From the NCBI RefSeq assembly GCF_034008315.1, contig NZ_CP125377.1, positions 2,864,001 through 2,928,000 of the forward strand: a stretch of DNA of 64,000 nt. Direction: 5' to 3'. The DNA is from Pseudomonas sp. P8_241. GTDB taxonomy: Bacteria > Pseudomonadota > Gammaproteobacteria > Pseudomonadales > Pseudomonadaceae. The stretch's first letter is position 1. Every line of letters starts with the position of its first letter. A program made the position numbers and the translations under genes. Under the pieces are notes generated by a model. It had not been told where the DNA came from and searched no databases. It worked only from the letters and a program-made list of their open reading frames with translations. This document shows positions 20,101 through 28,724 of this stretch, piece by piece.

Positions 20101-20575
20101 CAACGACACGCTGCTCGGCGGGCTGGGCAATGACAGCCTGGATGGCGGTAACGGCATTGATCTGCTCCAGGGAGGCGATGGCAACGACACGCTGCTCGGT
20201 GGTAACGATAACGACACATTGCTGGGCGGTATCGGCAATGACTTTATCGATGGCGGTAATGGCAACGACAGGGTGACCGGCGGTGCTGGCAACGACACGA
20301 TGGTTGCCAGCGGTGGCAACGATATCTTCTTGTTCTCGGCGGGCTTCGGGGTTGATCAGATCACCGGCTTCGATGCCAACCCGGGGCAGGGTGGCCAGGA
20401 TCGGCTGGATATTTCCGGGTTCAACATTACGGCTGCAACCTTTGTCGGCAATGTCACCATCGCCGATGTCGGTGCCGATACCTTGATCAGCTTTGCCGGT
20501 GCTGACTCCATCCGCCTGGTAGGGGTGGGCGACGCAACAACCATCACGACCACGGACTTCATTCTGGCTTCTTGA
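9731..20575 (+). CDS. Giant secreted RTX protein with two tandem animal-type haem peroxidase modules
   Basis: This 3614-residue protein is built from a duplicated unit. Module 1 covers about residues 1-1475 and module 2 about 1497-2975. Each has an animal-haem-peroxidase domain, an RTX-like calcium block and an Ig-like domain. Further Ig-like domains (about 2975-3167), a long RTX array (about 3177-3537) and a C-terminal secretion tail follow. Catalytic residues of the myeloperoxidase family are present in both modules. The distal site GQFFDH gives His161 and His1703. RxxE gives Arg427/Glu430 and Arg1963/Glu1966. The proximal YRFGHS gives His551 and His2088. Loops of the form GxDGxxGTxDD match a calcium motif described for bacterial peroxidases (PERCAL). 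There is no signal peptide, and the C-terminus ends TTDFILAS, typical of type I substrates. The divergent PrtD-HlyD-TolC operon is the probable exporter. A homologue of similar size is known in P. putida. Start: ATG with GAGGG about 10 bases upstream. Confidence 0.93.
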   Translation: MANFSKSDLEFILKQIFIAEAHADGTSLSDLLPNTQVPYGLRTVDGSFNNLVAGQTEFGAADNSFLRLLDAQYRAAYAASGTVIDPQPRIISNLIADQTASNPAAVAANGGADPVISPGLDGVFGTEDDKQVFFIPNESPDVGLTAGFNSWMTFFGQFFDHGLDLVTKSNLPSEIVFIALQPDDPLFVPGGPNFMVLSRAVRAAGADGVMGTADDSQVNTTSPFVDQSQTYSSHPSHQVFLREYVINAAGDPVSTGRLITNRNLGDDGKFGTADDSDSGNGGMATWAVVKAQARDILGINLTDADVHSVPLLATDAYGNFLRGPSGMPQVVMRVGNGADGTAGTADDVTQLVEGNRDAPISLANAVSTGHGFLDDIAHNAAPVVVGGVLQADADTDVGNAQDVGTQGNNLTYDNELLDAHYIAGDGRANENIGLTAVHHVFHSEHNRLIQQTKDTLLAAGDLAFLNEWLIDDVAAIPTTAADIAALVWDGERLFQAAKFGTEMQYQHLVFEEFGRTLQPQIDAFLAPNGYDTSINPAIFAEFAHVVYRFGHSMLTETVDRFDPEFNPLLTDPANQDSQLGLIAAFLNPLAFAGSGATADEAAGAIIRGATRQLGNEIDEFVTEALRNNLLGLPLDLPALNLARGRETGIPTLNEARREFYAATGDSQLKPYISWADLAENLKHPESLVNFIAAFGTHSALTAADVDTLVEMRAVAAALVFGGTAVINSGTPEERTFTANLADRLDFLNSAGIYAMNNGVTTTGVDDIDFWIGGLAEKKMPFGGMLGSSFNFVFETQMEALQDGDRFYYLSRTAGLNFGTELENNSFAKLIMLNTDVTHLSNTVFLTPTFTLEVNQANQFTDLGLDGKADPTGGLMINGVEIVPLVIRNNPNTAGTDSNFLQYTGEDHVVLGGTAGNDIIISGDGDDTVYGDGGNDRLEGGAGNDAVLGGAGDDIISDSFGDNRLEGNAGNDVIVAGSMAGAGNLILGGDGQDFIITTEDISTIFGGQGDDFILGAKTNLPATGGEGDDWIEKGTQDGAPGDNASPLLNDDVIGNDVFVGGPGFDEMIGEGGDDIFVGSDAQDNMDGMSGFDWVTYKNDRIGVTADLSMAALAQPHGNAPNQNTGVFNPVGASPASILDRFAEVEGLSGSQFGDVLKGDDVDADTIINHGGTTGSALTNVALIRGLAQFLSDAGLPTTGFATGNIILGGNGSDLIEGRGGDDLIDGDKWINVRIAVYGPNDVNHTGPEVASFNSMEDMIPFMLDGTYNPGQLKAVREILPGTSIGGAAFDTAIFSGVQSEYTVTQNTRGTETLTDDVWTVTDTVAGRDGTDTLLHIERLQFSDGQRELVPGLNAQPTGRPTIADGNGGAITVGDTLTVSSALVRDTNNISPANPLGTLNSTSVSYYWQFEADPASGVFEDIILLPAGDLAFQSADGTTFKVSPDLAGLTLRVKAIYQDGHGTTEVVFSQPTSVVAPGAAVTPTTPAPVGDATAGGEGLHMVRSDLNFILDQIKIAEADAAGQDILSLIPNIRSALGLRAVDGSNNNLLNLNGINNTEFGAADNLFPRISDPVFNSAEGVGAGFFGPGSPAFSGSSYQQTSGAVFDSQPRTISNLIVDQTSNNPAAYATAHDVGANGTLDFGLTGPGNDDVLKDGVRIVASPGMDGKFGTADDHDVYLFENTTADAGLSAPFNAWMTFFGQFFDHGLDLLTKGGSGTVYIPLQPDDPLYVPGGNTNFMVLTRATNQPGADGVLGTSDDIHEHTNTTSPFVDQNQTYSSHPSHQVFLRAYELTDNGPIATGRLITNRDLGADGKYGTSDDAEIGGMATWKVVKAQAADVLGIRLTDADVGNSPLLATDAYGNFIKGPNGFPMVVMKGLDGIGGTADDVLVEGDPTAPISLTNAVRTGHQFLADIANSAAPVFSGGVLAPDIDNIAGNTVPSNPQTGANLVYDNELLDAHYIAGDGRVNENIGLTAVHAIFHSEHNRLVAQTMDTVLDSADLAFLNEWLLTPVSALPVNQAEIDALVWNGERLFQAAKFGTEMQYQHLVFEEFARTIQPNIDLFFAPTQVYDVDLDASIVAEFAHTVYRFGHSMLTETVDRYDVDFNVVGDPASPTNPDQQLGLIAAFLNPLAYAASGVTPEDATSAIVRGVTRQSGNEIDEFVTEALRNNLLGLPLDLPAINIARGRDVGIPSLNAIRRDIYSQTGDTQLKPYTSWVDLLQHLKHPESLINFIAAYGTHDTITAATTLEGKRAAAMLLVFGGAGAPSDRLDFLNGTSTWANVTRAGKDGVLGTADDLKGVTITGVDAIDLWIGGLAEEKTPFGGMLGSTFNFVFENQLEKLQDGDRFYYLERTSGLSMNAELESNSFAKLIMANTSATHLPGLVFSDPGFYLEVDPSKQFNEGLGNADPLGDNNEQVVFRDNTLTVGPDSNYIRYTGAEHIVLGGTNGADILVSSEGDDTVWGDGGNDRIEGGNGNDQLRGGAGDDIITDVGGDDNIQGGDGNDVLHGGNGVNLIIGGFGNDFIVTGEDASDAIGGQGNDFILGSKANEQDMGNEGDDWMEKGTSDGAPGDNFDPFGNDPIVGNDVYIGAGENDKFNGEGGDDIMVGSLGLGDRYIGGSGYDWATFKGLAQGVSIDFTDRFFDVPPVPGSGASALVRFDIMEGLSGSSHGDFLRGDNEDAASLPTAGATGSVLTNIDLIDGLADLLPAGATFFDGGNIILGGSGSDLIEGRGGDDIIDGDKWLNVRISVRANLDGTGPEIASFDSMEPMVPFMLNGTYNPGQLVIVREILTGDDKFDTALFSGVATDYNIVVEGDTVIVTDTVAGRDGVDRLTGIERLQFSDVAQSSGVGTAVNAGPSGHLAILDATSGVRDDTPVAGQLLRVSDLRVHDADNVSATNLTGAVAGPVSYYWQVENVVGSGVYEDITFLAAGEASRAVGTTYRVADDVAGLNIRVRAVYQDAKGTLEIVDSSPNSTASARPTVTGLLVQNQLLTADPSSIIDVDGLSNPQFTFQWQATNGVNFVNIPGATGSTFSLTQAQVGDQVRVVVSYVDDFGVHESIASDPSDPVANVNDAPTGALLISDTTPARGQVLTALTGGIADADGLGTFSFQWQQGTGASFTDINGATAASFTPGAAQGILQLRVIVRYTDGFGKLESLTSVATAAITVPAGVVLQGTAAANLLTGGAGDDVLIGLGGNDTLNGLVGIDQLFGGTGNDILNGGDDNDILNGEADNDTLNGGLGADAMNGGTGNDTFVVDNVGDTVIEAVGGGTDLVQTSLATYLLNANVENLTYTGTANFTGNGNALANTLTGGVGNDVLNGGAGADRMVGLAGNDSYVVDNVDDVVVEAQGGGTDSVQTSLVNYSLSANVENLTYTGVGNFTGTGNGSNNAITSGAGNDILSGGGGDDILTGNGGNDTLNGDGGNDQLLGGIGTDTLSGGTGDDSLDGGDGADVLSGGTGNDTLLGGLGNDSLDGGNGIDLLQGGDGNDTLLGGNDNDTLLGGIGNDFIDGGNGNDRVTGGAGNDTMVASGGNDIFLFSAGFGVDQITGFDANPGQGGQDRLDISGFNITAATFVGNVTIADVGADTLISFAGADSIRLVGVGDATTITTTDFILAS
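12450..13400 (+). repeat. Internal RTX-like calcium block of module 1
   Basis: Glycine/aspartate nonapeptides ([20 protein letters not shown] and similar) begin here, then become irregular, with [15 protein letters not shown] and a further [16 protein letters not shown] matching block lies at about 17040-17950 in module 2. These sit inside the protein, before the Ig-like domains, and not only at the C-terminus as in simple RTX proteins. Confidence 0.75.
14223..18645 (+). repeat. Intragenic tandem unit 2 of the RTX peroxidase
   Basis: The second copy of the unit at 9731-14150, in frame and in the same order. It has an added loop near 14430-14530 ([11 protein letters not shown]) and one extra GxDGxxGTxDD calcium loop near residue 2284. 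The two copies have diverged throughout, so the duplication is not recent. Confidence 0.85.
19260..20340 (+). repeat. C-terminal RTX array with an 80-residue direct repeat
   Basis: Runs of GGxGxDxLx nonapeptides form a calcium-bound parallel beta-roll. Within them an 80-residue unit is duplicated (about 19447-19686 and 19690-19932); each copy contains NDTFVVDN or NDSYVVDN and [10 protein letters not shown]. The array ends just before the secretion tail. Confidence 0.85.
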
Positions 20576-20613
20576 GGTCCAGATCAGTTCTGACGCAGGA
20601 GCGTCAACAGCGC

Positions 20614-20646
20614 AAGAGAGGGCAATGGATGCCCTCTCTTTTTTTG
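20614..20646 (+). terminator. Rho-independent terminator of the RTX peroxidase gene
   Basis: AAGAGAGGGC / GCCCTCTCTT forms a perfect 10-bp stem with a 7-base loop followed by a run of T. It lies 38 bp after the stop and between convergent genes, so it probably also shields topB. Confidence 0.9.
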
Positions 20647-20666
20647 TGATGTCGAATAAATGAACA

Positions 20667-22631
20667 TTACGAGGGCTTGGCCGGTTTTGCCGCGCGCTTG
20701 CCCGTTGTCCGCTTGCCGCTGCTCGAAGGTTTGCCACTGGCGGTCTTGCGCTTGTTTTTCCACGGAGTCGCTCCTCGCCCCGCGGGACTTGCCGGGCCGC
20801 TGATGGTCAGGCTCAACCCGGAACAGCGGCTGACTTGCCTGCTCATCCATGCCGCTTGTTTGGTGACAAACTCCTCAAGACTCATTTCCCCGCTTTGCAC
20901 CATGTCCAGGGCCTGTTCCCATATTGCCGTAGTCCCCGGATCGGCAATGGCACGCGGCACGGCGTCGATCAGGCTGAACGCTGCGGGTGTTGCGGCCAGG
21001 GCTTTGCCGTTCTTGATCAGATAACCACGGTCGAGCAAGCCCTGGATGATCGAGGCACGGGTCGCTTCGGTGCCTATACCGGTGGTGTCCTTGAGTTTCT
21101 GCTTGAGCAGTGGATCTTCCACCAGTTTGGCGACGTTCTTCATCGCCTTGATCAGATCGCCTTCGGTAAAAGGCTTGGGTGGCTGGGTCCAGAGGTCCTT
21201 GAACTGCACGCCAGCCACCGCGCAATCGATGCCTTCGGCCAGGTTCGGCAGTGTTTGCGGCGTTGGCGCTTCGCGCCCCTTGGCCGGTGCCAGCGCTTCG
21301 GGCAGGGCGCGTTTCCAGCCCGGTTCGATGATTTGTTTTCCCACGGCGCGCAACGCCTCGCCGGCACAGTCGAAATCGGCCTGGGTGCGGTCGTATTCGT
21401 GATTGGGCAGGAACTGCGCCAGGTAACGGGCGCGGATCAGCGTGTAGACCGCACGGTGCTTGCCGGTCAGGCGTTCCAGGTTTTTCGCGGCCGCGGTGGG
21501 AATGATGCCGTGGTGAGCGCTGACCTTGGCGTCGTTCCAGGCCCGCGAGCGACGGTGCGGCTCAAGGTGATCTTGCAAGATGTTCAGGGCCGGGTCGGCC
21601 TGACGCAGCGCTGCCAGAATCGCCGGCGCCTCGCTGTGCTGGCTGACCGGCAGGTAACCGCAATCACTGCGCGGATAGGTGATGACTTTGTGGGTTTCGT
21701 AAAGCGCCTGGGCGATGTCGAGGGTTTCCTGGGCGCCGAGGCCGAGCTTTTTCGAACAGACTTCCTGCAGGGTGCCCAGATCGAAGGGCAGGGGGGCGAC
21801 TTCGCGCATCCGCTCGGTGCGCAACTTGATCACCCGGGCGGTGGGTGCGCGGCCCATGGCCGTTGCCGCTTGTTGTGCCAGTGCCTGGTTCAGGCAGCGG
21901 TCCTGGTCGTCGCAAGCCTCGGAGGCCGCCCGCCATTGCGCGGTGAACGTGGTGCCGTTGTGCAGCAGTTGCACGTCGATGGCCCAGTAGGCGACCGGTA
22001 CGAAGTCGGCAATGCTGCGATCGCGATCCACCACCAGGCGCAAGGTCGGCGTTTGTACGCGCCCGACCGGCAACACCCCTTGATAACCGGATTGGCGCCC
22101 GAGCAAAGTAAAAAGCCGGCTCATGTTCATGCCGATCAGCCAGTCAGCCCGAGATCGGCCCAAGGCCGAATGATAGAGGTTGAACGTGTCGGCTCCCGGT
22201 TTGAGCGCGGCAAGGGCCTTGCGGATCGAGGCATCGTCCAGCGCCGACAACCAGAGGCGGCGGATCGGCCCGCGGTAACGGCAATGTTCGACCAGCTCCC
22301 GGGCGATCATTTCGCCTTCGCGGTCGGCGTCGGTGGCGATGATCAGCTCTGAAGCTTCGCCAAGCAGGCGCTTGACTGCTTTGTACTGGCTGGCCGTGCG
22401 CGGCTTGACAGTCATCTTCCATTTTTCCGGAATGATCGGCAGGTCAGCCAGCACCCAGCGTTTGTAACGCGCGTCGTAGGCATCCGGCGGTGCGGTTTCC
22501 AGCAGGTGGCCGATGCACCAGGTCACCGTGACGTCCGTTCCCAGCCAGCAGCCATCGCCCCGGCGCCTGGCGCCGAGTACAGCCGCGATGTCTTTGGCCT
22601 GGGAAGGTTTTTCACAGAGGTACAGCTGCAT
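20667..22631 (-). CDS. topB: DNA topoisomerase III
   Basis: This protein of about 654 residues matches E. coli TopB length (653). It is a type IA topoisomerase that passes single strands and decatenates replication intermediates. The TOPRIM metal motif is TDADREGE (Asp-x-Asp plus Glu). The active-site tyrosine lies in VITYPRSDCGYL. A GIGTEATRASII segment matches the conserved type IA core. The C-terminus ends in a lysine/arginine-rich tail (KNKRKTASGK...) that probably binds DNA, in place of zinc fingers. The start at 22631 (MQLYLCEKPSQ) is chosen because LCEKPSQA is the usual family N-terminus; an in-frame ATG at 22640 would add three residues. It is divergent from lexA2. Confidence 0.95.
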   Translation of the reverse strand: MQLYLCEKPSQAKDIAAVLGARRRGDGCWLGTDVTVTWCIGHLLETAPPDAYDARYKRWVLADLPIIPEKWKMTVKPRTASQYKAVKRLLGEASELIIATDADREGEMIARELVEHCRYRGPIRRLWLSALDDASIRKALAALKPGADTFNLYHSALGRSRADWLIGMNMSRLFTLLGRQSGYQGVLPVGRVQTPTLRLVVDRDRSIADFVPVAYWAIDVQLLHNGTTFTAQWRAASEACDDQDRCLNQALAQQAATAMGRAPTARVIKLRTERMREVAPLPFDLGTLQEVCSKKLGLGAQETLDIAQALYETHKVITYPRSDCGYLPVSQHSEAPAILAALRQADPALNILQDHLEPHRRSRAWNDAKVSAHHGIIPTAAAKNLERLTGKHRAVYTLIRARYLAQFLPNHEYDRTQADFDCAGEALRAVGKQIIEPGWKRALPEALAPAKGREAPTPQTLPNLAEGIDCAVAGVQFKDLWTQPPKPFTEGDLIKAMKNVAKLVEDPLLKQKLKDTTGIGTEATRASIIQGLLDRGYLIKNGKALAATPAAFSLIDAVPRAIADPGTTAIWEQALDMVQSGEMSLEEFVTKQAAWMSRQVSRCSGLSLTISGPASPAGRGATPWKNKRKTASGKPSSSGKRTTGKRAAKPAKPS

Positions 22632-22701
22632 AACCACCATCGTCGATCAAGTACGAGAGGTGCACAGAATGGCGGCTGATGCGTGTCTGAGCAATCTTTA
22701 T

Positions 22702-22717
22702 CTGTATGCATGTACAG
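22702..22717. promoter_or_regulatory. Canonical LexA (SOS) box
   Basis: CTGTATGCATGTACAG fits the gamma-proteobacterial LexA consensus CTG-N10-CAG exactly and is nearly symmetric. It lies 67 bp before the lexA2 start and 70 bp before topB, in their shared control region. It would bind the housekeeping LexA1, putting the mutagenesis cassette, and perhaps topB, under the main SOS regulon. Confidence 0.75.
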
Positions 22718-22746
22718 TTTTTTGTGTCTCAGCTGACTGGCGGCCC

Positions 22747-22775
22747 TTGCCAGGAAAAACCTGAAAGAGTACAAA
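22747..22775 (+). promoter_or_regulatory. Candidate lexA2 promoter overlapping the LexA2 operator
   Basis: TTGCCA (22747-22752), a 17-bp spacer and TACAAA (22770-22775) make a sigma-70-like promoter whose -10 falls inside the LexA2 palindrome. Transcription would start around 22782, nearly on the preferred lexA2 ATG at 22784, implying a leaderless or near-leaderless message. The call is from spacing and hexamers only. Confidence 0.4.
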
Positions 22776-22782
22776 TGTACTC
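22767..22782. promoter_or_regulatory. LexA2-type operator
   Basis: GAGTACAAATGTACTC is a perfect 16-bp palindrome. It matches the AGTAC-N4-GTRCT form reported for the second LexA of P. putida, which controls its own imuA-imuB-dnaE2 cassette. It ends two bases before the lexA2 start codon, so bound LexA2 would block its own operon. Confidence 0.75.
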
Positions 22783-22783
22783 C

Positions 22784-23392
22784 ATGACGACTTTAACGCC
22801 CCGCCGTACCGCCATCCTGACCTTTATCCGCGATCGCATCGCCGAACAGGGTCAGTCCCCGAGCCTCGCTGAAATCAGCGAGGCGTTCGGCTTTGCCTCC
22901 CGAAGCGTGGCACGCAAGCATGTGCTGGCCCTGACCGAGGCCGGTTTTATCGAGGTCAATCCTCATCAGGCCCGGGGCATTCGCTTGCTTGGGCAACCCC
23001 CACGCCCCGAACTGCTGGACATTCCAGTCCTCGGTCGGGTCGCGGCCGGTGCGCCCATCGGCGCCGATGCCGAGGTACACAGCCGTTTGCTGCTCGATCC
23101 ATCGTTTTTCTCCCGGGTACCGGACTATATGCTGCGGGTCCGGGGTGATTCGATGATCGAAGACGGCATTCTCGACGGTGACCTGGTGGGTGTGCACCGC
23201 AATCCCGAGGCGCTCAACGGCCAGATCGTCGTTGCGCGGCTCGACGGCGAGGTCACCATCAAGCGTTTCGAACGGGTGGGTGACGTTGTGCGCCTGTTGC
23301 CGCGTAACCCGGCCTACCAGCCGATCATCGTCGAAGCCGATCAGGATCTGGCCATCGAAGGGGTGTTCTGTGGTCTGGTGAGGAAAGGTTGA
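22784..23392 (+). CDS. lexA2: LexA2, second SOS repressor (self-cleaving)
   Basis: About 202 residues. The N-terminal winged helix has SLAEISEAFGFASRSVARKHVLAL as its recognition region (quoted in part: EAFGFASRSVARKH). The C-terminal S24 latent protease has a cleavage site at about VAAGAPIG (Ala-Gly), the catalytic Ser in RGDSMIEDG and the catalytic Lys in VVARLDGEVTIKRF. It represses the mutagenesis cassette until RecA filaments trigger self-cleavage. The start at 22784 (MTTLTPRRTAI) aligns exactly with the E. coli LexA start (MKALTARQQEV). An in-frame ATG at 22775 lies inside the operator and -10. Its stop overlaps the imuA start. Confidence 0.92.
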   Translation: MTTLTPRRTAILTFIRDRIAEQGQSPSLAEISEAFGFASRSVARKHVLALTEAGFIEVNPHQARGIRLLGQPPRPELLDIPVLGRVAAGAPIGADAEVHSRLLLDPSFFSRVPDYMLRVRGDSMIEDGILDGDLVGVHRNPEALNGQIVVARLDGEVTIKRFERVGDVVRLLPRNPAYQPIIVEADQDLAIEGVFCGLVRKG

Positions 23393-24009
23393 TGGGTGCC
23401 GTCGTTGCGTTGGATACCCTGTTCAATGGCGGCCAGGTCTGGAAGGGCCGGCCTGCACCGCCGGCCGTCAGCCCGCAACCCACCGGGCATGCCACGCTGG
23501 ATGCCGTGTTGCCCACCGGTGGCTGGCCGGAGGCGGCATTGACGGAAATCCTCCTGGCCGGGCAGGGCGTCGGCGAGTTGCAACTGGTGTGGCCTGCGCT
23601 GGCGCGGCTGGCGGCGGCGGGCGAACGCATCGTGCTGGTGGCGCCGCCCTACGTACCGTATCCCCAGGCGTGGCAGAGCGCCGGGGTCGACCTGCGTCAG
23701 TTGTCGATCATCCAGGCCAGCGAGCGCGATGCGCTGTGGGCGACGGAACAATGCCTGCGTTCCGGCAGTTGCGGCGCGGTGCTGTGCTGGCCGCACAAGG
23801 CCGATGATCGTGCATTACGTCGCTTGCAGGTGGCGGCGGAGACCGGCCAGACCCTGGCGTTTGCCTATCGCCCGCTCAGTGAAGCCATCAACCCTTCGCC
23901 TGCGGCCCTGCGTATCGCCATCGACGCGCAACCGGCGCAATTGCGGGTGCTCAAGTGCCGGGGCGGTCTGGCCCGTTCGGCGCCGATTGCCTTCGCCGTG
24001 GGGCATTGA
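23392..24009 (+). CDS. imuA: ImuA, SOS mutagenesis accessory protein
   Basis: A 205-residue RecA/SulA-like protein of the ImuA family. It has the TGHATLDAVLPTGGWPEAALTEILL segment (quoted in part: LPTGGWPEAALTEIL) typical of a degenerate RecA fold. In other bacteria ImuA works with ImuB and DnaE2 in damage-induced translesion synthesis. The start at 23392 has AGGAAAGG just upstream and overlaps the lexA2 stop (TGATG), indicating coupling. The gene has 7 bp before imuB. The family call is secure through context and sequence; the biochemical role in this genus is less settled. Confidence 0.9.
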   Translation: MGAVVALDTLFNGGQVWKGRPAPPAVSPQPTGHATLDAVLPTGGWPEAALTEILLAGQGVGELQLVWPALARLAAAGERIVLVAPPYVPYPQAWQSAGVDLRQLSIIQASERDALWATEQCLRSGSCGAVLCWPHKADDRALRRLQVAAETGQTLAFAYRPLSEAINPSPAALRIAIDAQPAQLRVLKCRGGLARSAPIAFAVGH

Positions 24010-24016
24010 GGTTGCC

Positions 24017-25432
24017 ATGCGCTGGGTTTGCATTCTCTTCCCGCAATTGGCGCTGGACGCGGTACTGCGTCAGCGTGCCGATCCCGATGAGCCTCTGGTT
24101 TTGCTGACCGGCCCGGCCCAGCGCCGGGTGTTGCAGGCTGTCAATGGTCCGGCGCGGGCTTTGGGCTTGCGCCCCGGTCAGTCCATGAGCGCCGCCCAGG
24201 CCTTGAGCAAAGGTTTTGTCACGGCTGAATATGACGCCGCCGACATCGAGCACTGGCAGCAGTTTCTCGCCGCCTGGGCCTATGGCTTCAGTTCCCAGGT
24301 CAGCGTGCATTACCCGCGAGCCGTGGTGTTTGAAATCGAGTCCAGCCTCGGGCTGTTCGGTGACTGGCCGCAATTCGAGGCACGCTTGCGTCGCGAACTT
24401 GGCGAACTGGGTTTTCGTCATCGCATCGTCGCCGCGCCCAATCCGGTGGCGGCACGGGTCCTGGCCAACGCATATGACGGCCTCGTGGTGCCAGACGATC
24501 AGGCCTTGCAGCATCACCTGGGACAATTGCCCGTCGACCGGATCGGGCTGGAGGCATCGGTTGCCACGGCGTTGTCGCGCATGGGGCTGCGCACCTTGAA
24601 CCAGGTGCAGGCGTTGCCCCGGCATAGCCTCGCTCGGCGTTTCGAGGCCCAGGTGCTCAAGCATCTGGACGCGCTGCTCGGGGTACGCCGGCTCGCGCTG
24701 GCGTTCTACCTGCCGCCGGACCGTTTCGATGTGCGCATCGAGCTCAATTTCGATGTGCAGTCCCATCAGGCCTTGCTGTTTCCATTGCGCCGGTTGACTG
24801 GTGATCTGGCGGCATTCCTCTGCGGTCGTGACAGTGGCGTACAGCGTTTTGACCTGCACCTGGAGCACGCCGGGTTGCCGGACACGCTGATCAAGGTCGG
24901 TCTGCTCAGCGCCGAGCGCGATCCGGCAATGCTCTTTGAACTGGCCCGGGGGCGACTGGAGCAAGTCCAGGTCGAGGCGCCGGTGCGCGGCTTCCGTCTG
25001 CGCGCCGAAGACTTGCCGAGCTTCGTACCCCAGCATCAGGAACTGTTCGATGATCGTCCGCAGCAATCCTTGCCCTGGGAACAACTGCGCGAACGCTTGC
25101 GCGCACGGCTGGGGGATGACGCGGTGCATGGCCTGCGCTTTCAGGCCGATCATCGACCCGAGTGCGCCTGGCAGGCCAGCGCCGACCATCAGCCCTGTGC
25201 AGGTCTTGGCGCCGCCAAACGGCCGGGCTGGCTGCTGACGGAACCCTTGGCCGTGCACCAAGGCTCGGCACGCATCCTCATGGGGCCGGAGCGTATCGAG
25301 TCTGGCTGGTGGGACGGCGGTGATGTACGCCGGGATTATTACCTGATCGAAACCCGCGCCGGCCAGCAGGGCTGGGCCTACCGGGCGGTGGGTGAGGACG
25401 GCCCGTTGTGGTTGCAGGGCTGGTTCGCATGA
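24017..25432 (+). CDS. imuB: ImuB, catalytically inactive Y-family polymerase
   Basis: About 471 residues. The N-terminal half follows the DinB/UmuC fold ([27 protein letters not shown]), but the acidic catalytic residues of active Y-family enzymes are missing. Where active enzymes read SxDEAFLD this one has [11 protein letters not shown]. This is the known ImuB condition: it is a hub that binds the beta clamp, ImuA and DnaE2 rather than a polymerase. A helix-hairpin-helix-like region ([15 protein letters not shown]) follows. The start at 24017 has GAGG upstream; the frame is open further back only through imuA. Its stop overlaps the dnaE2 start (ATGA). Confidence 0.92.
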   Translation: MRWVCILFPQLALDAVLRQRADPDEPLVLLTGPAQRRVLQAVNGPARALGLRPGQSMSAAQALSKGFVTAEYDAADIEHWQQFLAAWAYGFSSQVSVHYPRAVVFEIESSLGLFGDWPQFEARLRRELGELGFRHRIVAAPNPVAARVLANAYDGLVVPDDQALQHHLGQLPVDRIGLEASVATALSRMGLRTLNQVQALPRHSLARRFEAQVLKHLDALLGVRRLALAFYLPPDRFDVRIELNFDVQSHQALLFPLRRLTGDLAAFLCGRDSGVQRFDLHLEHAGLPDTLIKVGLLSAERDPAMLFELARGRLEQVQVEAPVRGFRLRAEDLPSFVPQHQELFDDRPQQSLPWEQLRERLRARLGDDAVHGLRFQADHRPECAWQASADHQPCAGLGAAKRPGWLLTEPLAVHQGSARILMGPERIESGWWDGGDVRRDYYLIETRAGQQGWAYRAVGEDGPLWLQGWFA

Positions 25433-28400
25433 ACATCGAATATGCCGAGCTGCACTGCCTGTCGAACTTCAGCTTCCAGCGCGGCGCCTCCAGTGCGCTC
25501 GAGCTGTTTCAGCGAGCCAAAAAGCTGGGCTATCAGGCACTGGCGATCACTGATGAGTGCACCTTGTCGGGGATTGTTCGTGCTTGGCAGGCAGCGAAAT
25601 CCGTGGAGCTGCCGCTGATCATCGGCAGTGAAGTGCGTATCGAAAACGGCCCGAAACTGGTGCTGCTGGTGGAGAGTCTTGAGGGCTATCAATCGTTGTG
25701 TCGCTTGATTACACGTGCCCGACGCCGCACGCACAAAGGCCAGTATCAGGTGCTTCGTGAAGACTTCAGCGAACCGCTGCCGGGGCTGCTGGCGTTGTGG
25801 GTGCCGGATGCAGTCAACGCTTTTGAGCAAGGGCATTGGCTCAAACAAGTCTTTGCCGAACGCCTGTGGCTGGCGGTGCAATTGCATCGCGGCCAGGACG
25901 ATGCCCGGCGCCTGAGCGAGCTGTTGACCCTGGCCAGGGAGTTGCGAATTCCCGCGGTGGCCAGCGGCGATGTGCACATGCACGCACGTGGTCGGCGGGC
26001 CTTGCAGGACACCATGACCGCGATCCGTCATCACTTGCCGGTGGCCGACGCCGGCTTGCGTCTGCACCCCAACGGCGAGCGGCATCTGCGCAGTGTCGAT
26101 GTTCTGCAGGCGCTTTATCCGCCAGCCCTGCTGGAAGAAACGCAGGTGATCGCCCGGCGTTGCACCTTCGATCTGGGTCAATTGAGCTATCAATATCCCC
26201 GCGAACTGGTGCCTGAGGGGCATACCGCCACCTCCTGGCTGAGCGAGTTGACCGAGCGCGGCATCCGCGAGCGTTGGCCCAAAGGCGCCAGCGAAAAGGT
26301 GCGCGGGCTGATCGACAAGGAGCTCGGGCTGATCGCCGAGCTGGGTTATGAAAGTTATTTCCTGACCGTTCAGGACATCGTCTCCTTCGCCCGACGCGAG
26401 AAAATCCTGTGCCAGGGTCGGGGCTCGGCGGCCAACTCGGCGGTATGTTTCGCCTTGGGCATCACCGAGATCGACCCTGACCGGATGAACATGCTGTTTG
26501 AGCGCTTCATTTCCAAGGAGCGCAACGAGCCGCCGGATATCGATGTGGACTTCGAGCACGAACGCCGCGAGGAAGTCCTGCAGTACGTGTTCAATCGCTA
26601 TGGGCGGGGGCGCGCGGCGCTGACCGCGGTGGTCAGCACTTACCATGCCGCCGGCGCGGTGCGTGATGTGGCCAAGGCGTTGGGTTTGCCACCGGACCAG
26701 ATCAATGCCCTGGCCGATTGTTGTGGCCACTGGAGTGATCAAACACCGCCCGTAGAACGTTTGTGTGAAGGTGGCTTCGACCCCGAAAGCCCGGTGCTGC
26801 GCCGGGTGCTGAGCCTGACGCAGCAGTTGATCGGTTTCCCCCGACACCTGTCCCAGCACCCCGGCGGCTTCGTCATTTCCGAGCAGCCGCTGGACCACCT
26901 CGTACCGGTGGAAAATGCGGCCATGGCCGATCGCACCATCATTCAGTGGGACAAGGACGACCTCGACGCGGTCGGCCTGCTCAAGGTCGACATTTTGGCC
27001 TTGGGCATGCTCAGCGCGATTCGTCGTTGTTTCGATTTGCTGCGTCGCCATCGCAACCGCGATTTGAGCCTGGCAACGGTGCCTTCTGAAGACTCGCAAA
27101 CCTACGACATGATTGGCCGGGCCGACACCGTCGGCGTGTTCCAGATCGAATCCAGGGCACAAATGTCGATGCTGCCCAGGCTCAAGCCTCGCAAATTCTA
27201 TGACTTGGTGATCGAGGTCGCGATTGTCCGTCCGGGGCCGATTCAGGGGGGCATGGTGCACCCGTACCTGCGTCGTCGAAACAAGGAAGAACTCGAAAGC
27301 TACCCCTCCGAAGAGTTGCGGGAAGTGTTGAAGCGCACCCTCGGTGTGCCGCTGTTTCAGGAACAGGTGATGCAGATCGCCATTGTCGCTGCCGACTACA
27401 GCCCCGGCGAGGCCGATCAGTTGCGTCGGTCCATGGCGGCCTGGAAGCGTCACGGTGGGCTGGAACCGCACCAGGAGCGCCTGGCCGCGGGCATGAAGAA
27501 AAAGGGCTATACCGCCGAATTCGCCGCGCAGATTTTCGAGCAGATCAAGGGCTTCGGCAGTTATGGTTTTCCTGAGTCCCACGCCGCCAGTTTTGCCTTG
27601 CTGACCTACGCCAGTTGCTGGTTGAAGTGCCACGAACCGGCGGCCTTCGCCTGTGCGCTGATCAACAGCTGGCCGATGGGCTTCTACAGCCCGGACCAGA
27701 TTCTGCAGGATGCGCGCCGTCATCATTTGCAGGTTCGCCCGGTGGACGTGCGCGCCAGCGACTGGGATTGCAGTCTGGAACCGCTTGCCGGTGCGCAACC
27801 GGCGATTCGCATGGGCCTGCGCATGATCAAGGGTTTTCGCGAGGACGATGCCCGGCGCATCGAGGCGGCGCGTGGGAACGGAGCGTTTGCCGACATCGCC
27901 GACCTCGGCGAGCGGGCGGGGCTCGATGCCCGTGCCCGGGAGCTACTGGCCGATGCCGGTGCGTTGCGTGGATTGGCCGGTGATCGGCATCGGGCGCGCT
28001 GGGAAGTGGCGGGTGTGCAGAAACAGCTCGGCCTGTTCGCCGGGTTGCCGAGTCAGGAGGAGGGCGCGGTGGCGCTGCCCAAACCCACGGTCGGCGAAGA
28101 CCTGCTCGCCGATTACAACAGTCTGGGTACCACCCTCGGGCCGCATCCGTTGGCGTTGTTGCGCAGTGAACTGAAAGCCCGGCGCTGCCGCAGTTCAAAA
28201 GAGCTGCTTGAAGTCGAACACGGGCGACCGGTCAGCGTTGCCGGACTGGTGACAGGCAGGCAACGTCCGAGTACCGCCAGCGGAGTGACCTTCGTCACCC
28301 TGGAAGACGAGTTCGGCAACGTCAATGTGGTGGTCTGGCGCGACCTCGCTGAGCGCCAGCGTCAGGTTCTGGTCGGTTCGCAGTTGCTCAAGGTCGATGG

Positions 28401-28506
28401 ACGCTGGGAGAAAGAGGGCGAGGTCCGGCACCTGATAGCCGGGCGCTTGAGTGACTTGAGTGAGTTGCTGGACGGTATCCATGTGCGTAGCCGGGATTTT
28501 CACTGA
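25429..28506 (+). CDS. dnaE2: Error-prone DNA polymerase DnaE2 (ImuC)
   Basis: This C-family polymerase has 1025 residues, the usual DnaE2 length. It has an N-terminal PHP domain ([13 protein letters not shown]), the polymerase palm with catalytic aspartates in [13 protein letters not shown], fingers with QGRGSAANS and [14 protein letters not shown], a helix-hairpin-helix region ([14 protein letters not shown]) and a C-terminal OB-fold ([20 protein letters not shown]). It performs mutagenic translesion synthesis with ImuA and ImuB. The start at 25429 is ATG overlapping the imuB stop; a frame open to 25408 would only add imuB sequence. It is last in the operon and followed by a REP pair. Confidence 0.96.
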   Translation: MNIEYAELHCLSNFSFQRGASSALELFQRAKKLGYQALAITDECTLSGIVRAWQAAKSVELPLIIGSEVRIENGPKLVLLVESLEGYQSLCRLITRARRRTHKGQYQVLREDFSEPLPGLLALWVPDAVNAFEQGHWLKQVFAERLWLAVQLHRGQDDARRLSELLTLARELRIPAVASGDVHMHARGRRALQDTMTAIRHHLPVADAGLRLHPNGERHLRSVDVLQALYPPALLEETQVIARRCTFDLGQLSYQYPRELVPEGHTATSWLSELTERGIRERWPKGASEKVRGLIDKELGLIAELGYESYFLTVQDIVSFARREKILCQGRGSAANSAVCFALGITEIDPDRMNMLFERFISKERNEPPDIDVDFEHERREEVLQYVFNRYGRGRAALTAVVSTYHAAGAVRDVAKALGLPPDQINALADCCGHWSDQTPPVERLCEGGFDPESPVLRRVLSLTQQLIGFPRHLSQHPGGFVISEQPLDHLVPVENAAMADRTIIQWDKDDLDAVGLLKVDILALGMLSAIRRCFDLLRRHRNRDLSLATVPSEDSQTYDMIGRADTVGVFQIESRAQMSMLPRLKPRKFYDLVIEVAIVRPGPIQGGMVHPYLRRRNKEELESYPSEELREVLKRTLGVPLFQEQVMQIAIVAADYSPGEADQLRRSMAAWKRHGGLEPHQERLAAGMKKKGYTAEFAAQIFEQIKGFGSYGFPESHAASFALLTYASCWLKCHEPAAFACALINSWPMGFYSPDQILQDARRHHLQVRPVDVRASDWDCSLEPLAGAQPAIRMGLRMIKGFREDDARRIEAARGNGAFADIADLGERAGLDARARELLADAGALRGLAGDRHRARWEVAGVQKQLGLFAGLPSQEEGAVALPKPTVGEDLLADYNSLGTTLGPHPLALLRSELKARRCRSSKELLEVEHGRPVSVAGLVTGRQRPSTASGVTFVTLEDEFGNVNVVVWRDLAERQRQVLVGSQLLKVDGRWEKEGEVRHLIAGRLSDLSELLDGIHVRSRDFH

Positions 28507-28516
28507 ACCCGTAATT

Positions 28517-28621
28517 CCTGTAGGCGCGAGCCTGCTCGCGATGGACGACAGGACGCCGCAATTCGTCAGGCACCCCGCATTATCGTTGGCGTTTTTCGCG
28601 AGCAGGCTCGCTCCTGCAAGG
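28517..28621. repeat. REP doublet after dnaE2
   Basis: Two inverted arms, TGTAGGCGCGAGCCTGCTCGCG and its counterpart GCGAGCAGGCTCGCTCCTGCA (quoted in part), flank a 45-bp spacer. This is the REPIN arrangement common in fluorescent pseudomonads. It probably also stabilises the mRNA 3' end. Confidence 0.8.
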
Positions 28622-28724
28622 GGATCTGCTGAGGGCTGAGAGAATCAGCTATACCTCTATGAAACGAATGGCGTGCCTGATGCTCGAATCAAACGGGCGC
28701 AGATGAGCGGGATAGAGCCAAGCG

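Noticed and set aside
19260..20340. Regular short repeats resembling a CRISPR array
   Set aside because: The period is 27 bp, in frame, and encodes the RTX nonapeptide; there are no constant repeats with unique spacers.
18821..20737. A 638-codon minus-strand frame
   Set aside because: It is antisense to the RTX array; the repetitive translation mirrors the nonapeptide repeats, and the terminator falls inside it.
23951..25261. A 436-codon minus-strand frame
   Set aside because: It is antisense to imuB and part of imuA, which are securely identified on the plus strand.
25408..25428. Upstream start for dnaE2
   Set aside because: It adds seven residues read from the end of imuB; ATG at 25429 overlaps the imuB stop and gives the family N-terminus.
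28507..28724. Inverted repeats suspected as insertion-sequence ends
   Set aside because: There is no transposase and no target duplication, and the same arms recur at other gene ends, so they are REP elements.
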